A DNA stretch of 21,609 nt, from assembly GCA_964355495.1 (NCBI GenBank), contig CAYHES010000024.1, forward strand, positions 1 through 21,609, written 5' to 3'. Under the pieces are notes generated by a model that ran no database searches, had not been told where the DNA came from, and worked only from the letters and a program-made list of their open reading frames with translations. Source of the stretch: UBA6901 sp964355495 (GTDB taxonomy: Bacteria; Pseudomonadota; Gammaproteobacteria; Acidiferrobacterales; UBA6901). The position numbers and the translations under genes were made by a program. Shown here piece after piece: positions 7,642 to 13,942 of the stretch. Position 1 is the first letter of the stretch; every line of letters starts with the position of its first letter.

Positions 7642-7672
7642 ATCAGGTCGCAGGCACTGCCTGCGACCTGAT
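7642..7672. terminator. Perfect 15-bp-arm inverted repeat between convergent genes
   Basis: ATCAGGTCGCAGGCA and its exact reverse complement flank a single C at 7657. It sits between the end of abiEii and the end of the minus-strand gene at 7689, a usual place for a bidirectional terminator. No T tract follows on either strand, so intrinsic termination is uncertain. The rest of 7463-7688 also has a 7-bp inverted repeat (AATTTGA at 7599-7605, TCAAATT at 7618-7624) and no convincing gene. Confidence 0.5.
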
Positions 7673-7688
7673 GGTCACCGCACCGGGA

Positions 7689-8204
7689 TTATTCCTTGGT
7701 ATCGGTATCCAACGGCCGGGGAGCTGCGGCGATTCGCGCATCCAAAATGCGATCGAGTTCCAGCATCCGCGCTTCATCCTCGAAAGCGATCCGGCCCTTG
7801 AGATTGACGTAGTGCGCACCCACGTGCTCCCGGACCCAGTCCGTGATGTCGCCCACATCGACTTTTAGGTAGTTAAGTTTGACGATGATCCGGATCACGA
7901 GGTATTCACGTCGGCCCATGTCGGTCCAATACTCGAGATTTTCGAGCGGGTCTTCGTGACCCGGCTCGTACAGCCTGAAATGCTCGTAAAGCAGGAAGAA
8001 CTCGGGATCCTTGATGGTTTCGTAATAGCGCAGGAGTAATGCCTCTTCATTCCTGAAAGGCCGCTTCACATCCACGCCGATCGAAGCGAATTCCTTGCGC
8101 AACCGGGCCTGGTCGCGCTTGCTGAGATAGAGCTTGCCCGTACGGGCATCCCCCAGGCAGCGGTCAACAAAGCCCAGAATGCTTTCTTTCTTTGGTTTTG
8201 ACAT
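7689..8204 (-). CDS. Hypothetical cytosolic protein, 171 aa
   Basis: I do not recognise this family. The protein starts MSKPKKESILGFVDR, is highly charged, has no signal peptide or membrane segment, and looks mostly alpha-helical (KRDQARLRKEF, NEEALLLRYYETIKDPEFFL, REYLVIRIIVKLNYL). The ATG at 8204 is chosen because AGAGGTG lies 4 bases upstream; the frame is open to 8237 without a better ribosome site. It is the last gene of a minus-strand set with a two-TM protein and a secreted protein. A GC-rich hairpin in the gap upstream could lower its expression relative to those two genes. Confidence 0.75.
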   Translation of the reverse strand: MSKPKKESILGFVDRCLGDARTGKLYLSKRDQARLRKEFASIGVDVKRPFRNEEALLLRYYETIKDPEFFLLYEHFRLYEPGHEDPLENLEYWTDMGRREYLVIRIIVKLNYLKVDVGDITDWVREHVGAHYVNLKGRIAFEDEARMLELDRILDARIAAAPRPLDTDTKE

Positions 8205-8224
8205 AAACACCTCTTGGAAGAAAG

Positions 8225-8253
8225 GGCCCGTGCGCAACGGCGCGGCACGGGCC
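8225..8253 (-). terminator. GC-rich hairpin, possible internal terminator or attenuator
   Basis: GGCCCGTGC at 8225-8233 and GCACGGGCC at 8245-8253 form perfect 9-bp arms. Read on the minus strand, the stem is followed by CCTTTCTTCC, a short pyrimidine run. It stands between the two-TM gene and the 171-aa gene, so it may end or attenuate transcription inside the cluster. Confidence 0.5.
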
Positions 8254-8286
8254 AGTGTTGGAAATGAGACCTGCGGCCCGGTTTAT

Positions 8287-8538
8287 TCAGGAGCGGTTTC
8301 GGTCCTGCCGCCGTACCCGGGCGGCCTGCTTGCCCACGATGCTCAGAAGCACCAGCACGCCGACCGTCCAGCCCACCAGCAGGACGTAGTACCAATCATC
8401 CCCAAATCGCTCCTTGGCCAAATTGATCAGCAGGGACACGCCAAATAACAGTGCCAGGAAAGCTTTGTTATGCCGCTCGGTAAAGATGTCGAGGGCAAGC
8501 CAAAGCCGGTCGAGAGGGCGGGTAATGGGTCGCTTCAT
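8287..8538 (-). CDS. Small two-TM membrane protein, 83 aa
   Basis: The family is not recognised. The protein starts MKRPITRPLDRLWLALD and has two hydrophobic segments, AFLALLFGVSLLINLA (about 25-40) and WYYVLLVGWTVGVLVLLSIVG (about 47-67), separated by a short charged loop, with a strongly basic C-terminus (RVRRQDRNRS) that should stay in the cytosol. The ATG at 8538 has GGAGGATTAC upstream, which decides it over the longer frame to 8592. It is the middle gene of the minus-strand trio, 57 bases after the secreted-protein gene. Confidence 0.75.
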   Translation of the reverse strand: MKRPITRPLDRLWLALDIFTERHNKAFLALLFGVSLLINLAKERFGDDWYYVLLVGWTVGVLVLLSIVGKQAARVRRQDRNRS

Positions 8539-8595
8539 GTAATCCTCCAGGTATTGTTCGCATGAGTCAGGCCAGCGCAGTCCGGGTATCACGGC

Positions 8596-9171
8596 TCAGA
8601 ACTGGCTGTCCTCGTGCTTTTCCTTCTCCCGAGCGTCTCGCCGGCTCACTTTCTTGAAGTTCTGCTCAAAGCCACGCGTCATGTAGGTGACGGTCATCTC
8701 GAAACTCAAATGTGGGGCATCGAGTTCGATGATGTCCGCGCCTTTCTCGAAACGCGCATATTTGTTACCGACGAAGGGGACGGTCTTTTTCACCAGCGGG
8801 TACTTGGCCGCAAGCCGTGCGTAGGTCCGATCGAACTCTTCTGCGAACCCACCCTTATTGAGGGTCATCTGCACGGCCACCAGTGTCTCGGTGCTGTCGA
8901 AGATGAACAGTGCAGACTGAAGGCCCTCGATCCCGAGCCCGGTGCCTTCGGCGACCAGCATGGGACCGGATGAGTAACGGTTGGTTCCATTTGGTTTGAC
9001 GTCGGATTTGCGGCGCAGACTCTTTTCCACATCGAAAAGATGCGCGCTCCCGAGGGTATAGCCCAGTGGCGAGACCGCAGTTACTGCTTGACCTTCCGCC
9101 AACACGATAGATGGCAGCAGAATCAGCATGAACGCGATACGAATGAACGATGACAGCTTCATCGGGTACAT
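8596..9171 (-). CDS. Hypothetical secreted protein, 191 aa
   Basis: A cleavable signal peptide is clear: basic start, hydrophobic core IAFMLILLPSIVLAE, with likely cleavage after ALA-like VLA at about residue 25. The mature part begins VTAVSPLGYTLGSAHLFDVEKSL, a pattern like periplasmic proteins that track a conserved GXXL-type small domain, and contains beta-rich segments (QSALFIFDSTETLVAVQMTL, HLSFEMTVTYMT). It ends in a charged tail. AAAGGAG lies 5 bases before the ATG at 9171. It is the first gene of the minus-strand trio, and its promoter must lie in the 9172-9369 gap. No function can be assigned. Confidence 0.8.
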   Translation of the reverse strand: MYPMKLSSFIRIAFMLILLPSIVLAEGQAVTAVSPLGYTLGSAHLFDVEKSLRRKSDVKPNGTNRYSSGPMLVAEGTGLGIEGLQSALFIFDSTETLVAVQMTLNKGGFAEEFDRTYARLAAKYPLVKKTVPFVGNKYARFEKGADIIELDAPHLSFEMTVTYMTRGFEQNFKKVSRRDAREKEKHEDSQF

Positions 9172-9369
9172 AGGATCTCCTTTAAGACTCGGTTATTACG
9201 GATTGCGGATATCTTTTATTGACGCATTCAATAGACTGGTGCCCGCATTACGTCTGCGTGCGCCGGCGACGCCACACCGTTGTTAAGCGTTTGGTGACAG
9301 AGATCTCCACCACGTCGAGGCCGGCAGGAATCTTCGAATGTGGTTGAACTATCCTTGGATTTGCTTCGA

Positions 9370-10233
9370 CTACTGGCAAGTTGCGGAGTAGGCGAGGAAG
9401 GTGCCGGGCTGTTGCAGCGTTAGCCGTTGGGCCGCTGTAAGACCCGAGAACCGCTCCTGGCTGGATACAAAGTCGCGCATGAAGACGCTGACGTGCTTGA
9501 GGTCTGGTTCCGGTTTGCGGGCAACACCGGGCCGCAATGCCTTGAGGGACGCAACAGTCAGCGTGAACTGTCGTGGCGGTTTGGTCGCTGTATGACGTGC
9601 AATCGTGCCGGCCAAGTCGGGAAGCCGTACCACAGGCACGCGTTCAGCTTTGACCTTAAGCGCCACATCCGGGTGGGTGAACACCACAACCCCCTGTACC
9701 CGGATATCGATACCGCAGGAGACGAGGTGACGGTGTAAGACACCGGCGGCGGATTGAGCCTGTACTACCGGGTTGCGCACAGCTGTCGTGTAGACATTTC
9801 CGGCCTGGGAACGCTTTGTCTGCTGCCAGTTACGATCACTATCGGATCCTGATATCTCCCCGCGAAGGTTTTTTACTTCGACCACGAAAAGGCCATTTCG
9901 GCCCAGCACAACCAGGTCGAGCTCGCGTTTGCCACCGTTCTCGGTCGGAACTTCCAGGTTGTCGAACACAACGTAGTGCTCGGGCAGTGCGGCGAGCGAG
10001 CCCGGGTGGATGACCGGGTGCCCCAATGCCCGGTCTTCACCCGATGCGCCATGCAGATGCCGCTTCCCGTGATTCCAGAGCGAGGCCAACAGCACGACGC
10101 CAAGGAAACCCAGGAGCGGGTGCAGCAATAGGGCGCCGAGTGTGCCGGGAATACCTGTTAGTAAGATGTGACGTCGCTGCCTAGAAACTCGGACACGCAA
10201 CGTATTAGGTGTGACAAACAGCAGATTGGCCAT
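9370..10233 (-). CDS. Membrane-anchored NERD-domain protein
   Basis: This 287-aa protein has a hydrophobic N-terminal region (about 23-53, probably one or two membrane passes) followed by a NERD domain at about 62-170. The domain shows the PD-(D/E)xK-like arrangement: Glu66 in GEDR, Asp106 in KRELDLVVLGRNG, then FVVEVKN with Glu119 and Lys121, and a trailing WQQ after GEISGSDSDR. NERD is a nuclease-related domain common in defence islands and plasmids, sometimes fused to kinases or helicases; here it stands alone with a C-terminal alpha/beta part of unknown role. GGGAGG precedes the ATG by 6 bases. Nuclease activity is inferred from the motifs. Confidence 0.85.
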   Translation of the reverse strand: MANLLFVTPNTLRVRVSRQRRHILLTGIPGTLGALLLHPLLGFLGVVLLASLWNHGKRHLHGASGEDRALGHPVIHPGSLAALPEHYVVFDNLEVPTENGGKRELDLVVLGRNGLFVVEVKNLRGEISGSDSDRNWQQTKRSQAGNVYTTAVRNPVVQAQSAAGVLHRHLVSCGIDIRVQGVVVFTHPDVALKVKAERVPVVRLPDLAGTIARHTATKPPRQFTLTVASLKALRPGVARKPEPDLKHVSVFMRDFVSSQERFSGLTAAQRLTLQQPGTFLAYSATCQ

Positions 10234-10479
10234 GACAAACCTCCCATGCAGATTGAAAGTGGCCCCGGGTGGGGTTCAAAACGCGTCGCGAGTAATAAGC
10301 GGACGTTTTGATCGCACCACACTCTCATGAGGCGGACAATCTGCAAGCGGGGGGGGATGATATTCGACGTGGAGCATAAAGCTGCCGCTTTGCAACCTAG
10401 CCACGGCTCGACGTACTAATTCAAAAAGGCGGAAGGCGGGGCGAGAACAGAGAGCTGGACTGGCTGAGGAACGTCGTGC

Positions 10480-10538
10480 AGGGACTGTATGTCCCTATTC
10501 TTAGATAGTGCGGGGCTAGTAAACGACCGAGACGGTCT
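10480..10538. other. Weak hairpins in the 10234-10541 gap
   Basis: The 308-base gap between the NERD gene start and the XRE gene end holds no convincing gene. AGGGAC / GTCCCT (10480-10496, 5-base loop) and GACCG / CGGTC (about 10524-10536, 3-base loop) are small hairpins. On the minus strand the latter is followed by GTTT and could end the XRE transcript. The NERD promoter is presumably also here. A run of eight G lies near 10349. Confidence 0.35.
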
Positions 10539-10541
10539 GCG

Positions 10542-10865
10542 TCAGTGGGGTTTCCTCCTCAAGATGCGAGCAACCTGCGCCCGCATCGGCTGTCCGGCCT
10601 TAACATAGAGAAGGATGAGTTCGGCAATCTCATCATCATCGGTATAGAGATAAGTGACCGGCACACCCAAGGCCCGGGCGAGCCGTTTGGCGATCGAGAA
10701 ATCCGGAACGTGCTTGTTGCGCTCGTATTGATTGATCCGAGAACTGGCGGAAAACTCGTCTATCCCGGCAAGAATGCCAAGGCCCTTCTGGGAAATCCCC
10801 TTTTTCAGCCGTGCTTCGCGTAAACGGACGCCAACAGGCGATTTCCGGGTAATTCTCTCGCTCAC
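10542..10865 (-). CDS. XRE-family transcriptional regulator
   Basis: This 107-aa Cro/CI-type repressor has a helix-turn-helix at residues of about 12-66: VGVRLREARLKKGISQKGLG, then SASSRINQYERNKHVPD and IAKRLARALGVPVTYLYTDDDEI. A short helical tail follows. The start is a GTG at 10865, with GGAG 8 bases upstream; the longer frame to 10878 is out of phase. Two palindromes of the same form (CTAAG-N5-CTTAG) lie just upstream, which suggests autoregulation and control of the divergent region to the right. Such single-domain XRE proteins commonly control element-borne genes. Confidence 0.9.
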   Translation of the reverse strand: MSERITRKSPVGVRLREARLKKGISQKGLGILAGIDEFSASSRINQYERNKHVPDFSIAKRLARALGVPVTYLYTDDDEIAELILLYVKAGQPMRAQVARILRRKPH

Positions 10866-10889
10866 ACCGAATCTCCATGCCAGGGTGAG

Positions 10890-10904
10890 CTAAGAGAATC
10901 TTAG
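10890..10904. promoter_or_regulatory. Operator-like palindrome 1 (CTAAG-N5-CTTAG)
   Basis: CTAAGAGAATCTTAG is a palindrome with arms CTAAGA / TCTTAG, 25 bases upstream of the XRE start codon. It is the proximal copy of a repeated site and likely an XRE binding site. Confidence 0.65.
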
Positions 10905-10919
10905 TAATCGGCTTGCCAG

Positions 10920-10942
10920 AATACTAAGATATCCTTAGTATT
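10920..10942. promoter_or_regulatory. Operator-like palindrome 2 (CTAAG-N5-CTTAG)
   Basis: AATACTAAG and CTTAGTATT form perfect 9-bp arms around ATATC. The core CTAAG-N5-CTTAG repeats that at 10890, and the two centres are about 34 bases apart, close to three helical turns, so dimers could bind the same face and cooperate. The site lies between the divergent XRE gene and the small frame at 10970. Confidence 0.7.
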
Positions 10943-10969
10943 TTGGGGCCTGATTCAGAGGGGGTCGCC

Positions 10970-11143
10970 ATGGAAATGGCCAAGAAGGCGCACCTCACCC
11001 CTGAAGTCCAATTCCATAAAGACACGGGTGACCCAGGCTGTGAGGCAAACATCGAGGAAGTTAAAGAACAGTGCGCCTGCACACGATCCCTGCAGGGAGT
11101 GAGGTATTGCTTCAATAAAACCCGGCAGAAAAATTACATTTAA
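10970..11143 (+). CDS. Possible small protein, 57 aa
   Basis: An ATG at 10970 opens a frame MEMAKKAHLTPEVQFH with Cys residues further on (GDPGCEAN, QCACTRS, RYCFN). The purine run GAGGGGG lies upstream. It is divergent from the XRE gene and would be controlled by the same palindromes, the position usually held by a small Cro-like or excision-type gene, but I see no helix-turn-helix in it. It may also be a chance frame. Confidence 0.35.
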   Translation: MEMAKKAHLTPEVQFHKDTGDPGCEANIEEVKEQCACTRSLQGVRYCFNKTRQKNYI

Positions 11144-11193
11144 TTGTTATTAGCAGTACCGCATAGAACATAAACCCACGAAAGGAGACTCAG

Positions 11194-11760
11194 GTGCGCA
11201 TGCAGACAAGGATCATCACATTGATTGCGACGGTTTGTACCGGGATATTGCTTTCGGCCTGTGGTGCAGGCGGAGGAGGTGGGGCGGGAGCCGGCGGCGG
11301 CGCTACCTATGACCCGAACGGCACCATCGGCATCACGAACCTGACCGTCACAGGGACGTCGGCATCCGTCTCGGGTGTTGCCCCGATCAACCCGGGTGTG
11401 AACAGTGGCCAGTTCACGGTGAGCTTCAATGCCTCCGGGACAGCCCTGCCAATGTATTCAGCCTATATCTACATGAACACCGACGGTGCCTACCCGGGGA
11501 GTACGTCCAACTACAATATTGCGATCAACTGCGGCGCTACCACCATTGGTGGCCCCTGCGCATCATCTGTTGTCACGAACTGCGTCTTCGACAACACCAA
11601 TACGATCACCTGCAACAATCCGATCGCCGGCACACAGACACGCGGCATCACGGGCCTCCTGAGCGGCGGCGTCCCGAAAAATGCCTATGTCGTTGTCCGC
11701 GTCTGCAACGCGCTCACGAGTGCTTGCAGCACGGCGAACGCGCCGATTCAGCTCCAGTAG
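11194..11760 (+). CDS. Hypothetical glycine-rich lipoprotein, 188 aa
   Basis: The start is a GTG at 11194, placed 6 bases after AAAGGAG; an ATG two codons later is the alternative. A type II signal peptide ends in the lipobox LLSAC, with the lipidated Cys at about residue 23. A glycine-rich linker follows, then a beta-rich domain of about 150 residues with regular ITNLTVTGTSASVSG and GQFTVSFNASG strands and four or more Cys (NCGATT, GGPCASS, TNCVFD, VCNALTSACS) that could form disulfides, which fits a surface or periplasmic location. The family is not recognised. It is the first of three consecutive plus-strand exported proteins. Confidence 0.78.
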   Translation: MRMQTRIITLIATVCTGILLSACGAGGGGGAGAGGGATYDPNGTIGITNLTVTGTSASVSGVAPINPGVNSGQFTVSFNASGTALPMYSAYIYMNTDGAYPGSTSNYNIAINCGATTIGGPCASSVVTNCVFDNTNTITCNNPIAGTQTRGITGLLSGGVPKNAYVVVRVCNALTSACSTANAPIQLQ

Positions 11761-11831
11761 CAGGACCTCAATAAGGAGCAGGTGGGGCCGCGTGTTGTTC
11801 ATTGAGCAGAAATAACAGCGGAGAGGAAACA

Positions 11832-12404
11832 ATGGCACGGAATAAGACAGCACGAACACTAACGGGATGTGTGGTCGCATCGTTAACAATTGCCGGCTGC
11901 AATACCGCGCCCACCGCAGACGATGCGAGGAAATACAGCGATGTCGGCAAGTTCATACGCGCGAAGATCGTCCATGAACTGCCCACTCACTATCTCAACG
12001 GTGTACGTCTTTGTCAGGAGTCCGACGCGCTCGACCGGCATGGGAACTGTCTTGTCCAATTCAATATCTCGCCTGGTATTTTCGGCCCCAAGCGTGAAGC
12101 CGATTACTTCGTGAGACCGCAACGCGCATTGAAGAATTATTGTGAATCCAATGGCGGCACCTTTACGCAAATCGCGGGCTCACCCCCGCAGGTTGCCAGC
12201 CAAATGCTTGACCCGGTGCTGGTGATCGCACACAGACAGGGCGCGTTCGGGGAGATGACCTGCACGCGACACGAGGCCACGGTATGGCGTGCCGTTATCT
12301 CCTTTTCCAGTGGCAGCTACCGCCTGCAAGCGATGAATAGCAACCGCTTGAATGACAGCTTCGAGGTTGCTTTGCCGATTTACTACTCCATGCCCGGTCA
12401 GTAA
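11832..12404 (+). CDS. Hypothetical lipoprotein, 190 aa
   Basis: The ATG at 11832 follows GAGGAAAC; the frame is open to 11802 but without a ribosome site there. The N-terminus is a lipoprotein signal (TLTGCVVASLTIAGC, Cys at about 23). The mature part (DVGKFIRAKIVHELPTHYLN, then RHGNCLVQFNISPGIF) has Cys residues in LCQESD, NCLVQF, YCESNGG and MTCTRHE that may pair in the periplasm. I do not recognise the family. It lies 71 bases after the previous lipoprotein gene and 32 before the next exported protein, so an operon is likely. Confidence 0.78.
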   Translation: MARNKTARTLTGCVVASLTIAGCNTAPTADDARKYSDVGKFIRAKIVHELPTHYLNGVRLCQESDALDRHGNCLVQFNISPGIFGPKREADYFVRPQRALKNYCESNGGTFTQIAGSPPQVASQMLDPVLVIAHRQGAFGEMTCTRHEATVWRAVISFSSGSYRLQAMNSNRLNDSFEVALPIYYSMPGQ

Positions 12405-12436
12405 GGAGATAAGTGCCCGTTCACACACTATAAATC

Positions 12437-13447
12437 ATGGATATGTTGATGGCTCGCAGAAGAATAAGTCAGATATTAAATCAGGCCATGATGGCGCTGG
12501 TCCTGTTGACGACGACACTCGCCCACGTCGAAGCCGCCCAAACGGATTGGAGGGCGGTTGCATTTCAGGATTTTGTTCAAAAACACGCTGACACCAAACG
12601 AACTGAATTGGCCAAGACGTATCAAGCATCGGGCGTAAAGCTGTTTTCCTTCATGCTCGGGCAAGAACTGTACACGCCCGGATGGAAGAATCCCGTTGAG
12701 CGTGACCTGAAGGAGTTCAAGCAATGGTGCGTGGCCCACGATGGTGTCGTGGCCCTATCGGTCGGGCGAAGCAGGTCGGATGACACAGCCTGGCCCGCAA
12801 TCAAAGCACTCAGTGACGATCTGCGGGCGCAATTTAAATCAGCGCGTGGCACAGTGCGCGATTGGTTTGAATGTCGGGGCCCCGAGAAGGCGACCGCGTT
12901 GGTTTTTCTTGTGAATGGGCCACAGGCACAGCGTGGCGACCAGCAAAAGAGCGCACTGTTCTTTTACTCCGGCGATCAATGGACCGAGTTGCTGGACACC
13001 TACCGGAAAAAGCAGCCTGCGCAGACTTCGAGGAGCGCTCCACCTGTGACCGACACGCCTCGAACGGAATCTGGCAGTCGCAAATCAATACCGAGTACCG
13101 TACAGCAAGGCGTCGGTAGCAGTCCGATAGCTGGGCGCGAAATGAGTAATTTGGACGCACAGGGCCGCCAGATTGTCCGCGGGCCTGTATTTGGCGGCAA
13201 CCATGACAGTGTGCATATCGTGTCGAATTCAGTCGGGGTTATTGCGGGACCCGGTACATCGATTACGAATTCCGTTATTGAAGCGCCGGTGTGTGTCCAG
13301 TCCGATGGCAACAGGCTCCACTTGAACTCAAATCACCTTCAGTGTGACCTCTGCGTGGAATTCACAACTCGCGTGCTGCTCAACGTCGTGCTCGCACATA
13401 ACACCTGTTCGGGTCGCGGAACGAACAGGCCGGATGTCTTTAACTAG
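12437..13447 (+). CDS. Hypothetical exported protein with possible C-terminal beta-helix, 336 aa
   Basis: A signal peptide is visible after a basic start: ILNQAMMALVLLTTTLAHVEA, with cleavage near residue 34. Residues of about 35-190 form a mixed domain (WRAVAFQDFVQKHADTKR, then LKEFKQWCVAHDGVVALSVG). A Ser/Thr/Pro-rich linker (about 195-235) leads to a C-terminal segment of about 90 residues with repeated short valine/isoleucine strands and Asn-rich turns (VHIVSNSVGVIAG, ITNSVIEAPVCVQSDGNRL, LLNVVLAHNTC), which suggests a right-handed beta-helix like those of pectate-lyase or periplasmic carbohydrate-binding proteins. The start has no clear Shine-Dalgarno; ATGs at 12443 and 12449 are alternatives. 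Function is unknown. Confidence 0.72.
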   Translation: MDMLMARRRISQILNQAMMALVLLTTTLAHVEAAQTDWRAVAFQDFVQKHADTKRTELAKTYQASGVKLFSFMLGQELYTPGWKNPVERDLKEFKQWCVAHDGVVALSVGRSRSDDTAWPAIKALSDDLRAQFKSARGTVRDWFECRGPEKATALVFLVNGPQAQRGDQQKSALFFYSGDQWTELLDTYRKKQPAQTSRSAPPVTDTPRTESGSRKSIPSTVQQGVGSSPIAGREMSNLDAQGRQIVRGPVFGGNHDSVHIVSNSVGVIAGPGTSITNSVIEAPVCVQSDGNRLHLNSNHLQCDLCVEFTTRVLLNVVLAHNTCSGRGTNRPDVFN

Positions 13448-13576
13448 TAGCGCTGGTTGCCACGGAAAGTATCGCCGCTTGACGCCCGTACTGGGTTGTG
13501 GAAGACTTTACCCCAGTGGCGGTTATGCGCGATGGCAAAGTACCAGCCCCCGACCACCTGGGCAGAGCATATCCTG

Positions 13577-13592
13577 TTCAGACGCGTCTGAA
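13577..13592. promoter_or_regulatory. Perfect 16-bp palindrome, candidate ParB-like binding site
   Basis: TTCAGACGCGTCTGAA is fully self-complementary. It lies about 350 bases upstream of a gene for a ParB-like protein. Chromosomal parS sites are also 16-bp palindromes (with a different sequence), so a parS-like role is a reasonable guess. Only one copy is seen in the window. Confidence 0.45.
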
Positions 13593-13899
13593 AGGTAGTA
13601 TCCAAGAAGAGTTTCCAAAGGCCACGTTGTACGCGTGCAGTCGTCTTATTGTCGCGCATGGTGTGGAGCGCAAGGGCATTTGTGTGCCTGTAGTGCACGG
13701 ATTCTCACCGCTAGTTTTTCTCGGCGCCTCCTCTTGAATTGAATCTGACCACTTCGCTGGCGCACTATTCGCCGACACACCGGTCATCCCCAGAATTCGT
13801 CCCTACAGATTCGTGTCCGCGCGCGTTTTTTATGCGCACGGTGCATGGGTTTGTCTGCGACCTCCAGGCACACGGCCACAGCCAGGGTGATTGATCTGG

Positions 13900-13932
13900 C
13901 CAAAAAATACGCCTCGATGCGTACCTTTTTGG
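13900..13932 (+). promoter_or_regulatory. Imperfect hairpin overlapping the Shine-Dalgarno of the recombinase operon
   Basis: CCAAAAAATACGC (13900-13912) and GCGTACCTTTTTGG (13919-13932) form an imperfect stem with loop CTCGAT. The 3' arm runs into GGAG at 13931-13934, the ribosome site for the ATG at 13943. In RNA the hairpin would partly hide that site, so it may hold translation of the whole coupled operon low. Confidence 0.45.
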
Positions 13933-13942
13933 AGACACGATC

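Larger units (their letters stand above)
13448..13942. other. Gene-free control region upstream of the recombinase operon
   Basis: About 495 bases separate the exported-protein gene from the ParB-like gene. Frames of about 80 codons exist on both strands (13498-13737 plus, 13444-13698 minus), but I recognise neither and they overlap. The region contains a perfect 16-bp palindrome and, near its right end, a hairpin over the Shine-Dalgarno (both listed separately), plus an imperfect direct repeat (ATTCGTCC at about 13796, ATTCGTGTCC at about 13810). It is the natural place for the operon promoter and for any recombination or binding site of its products. Confidence 0.5.

Noticed and set aside
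13444..13737. Overlapping frames of about 80 codons on both strands
   Set aside because: They overlap each other, match nothing I recognise and lack clear ribosome sites; the region is better seen as a control region.
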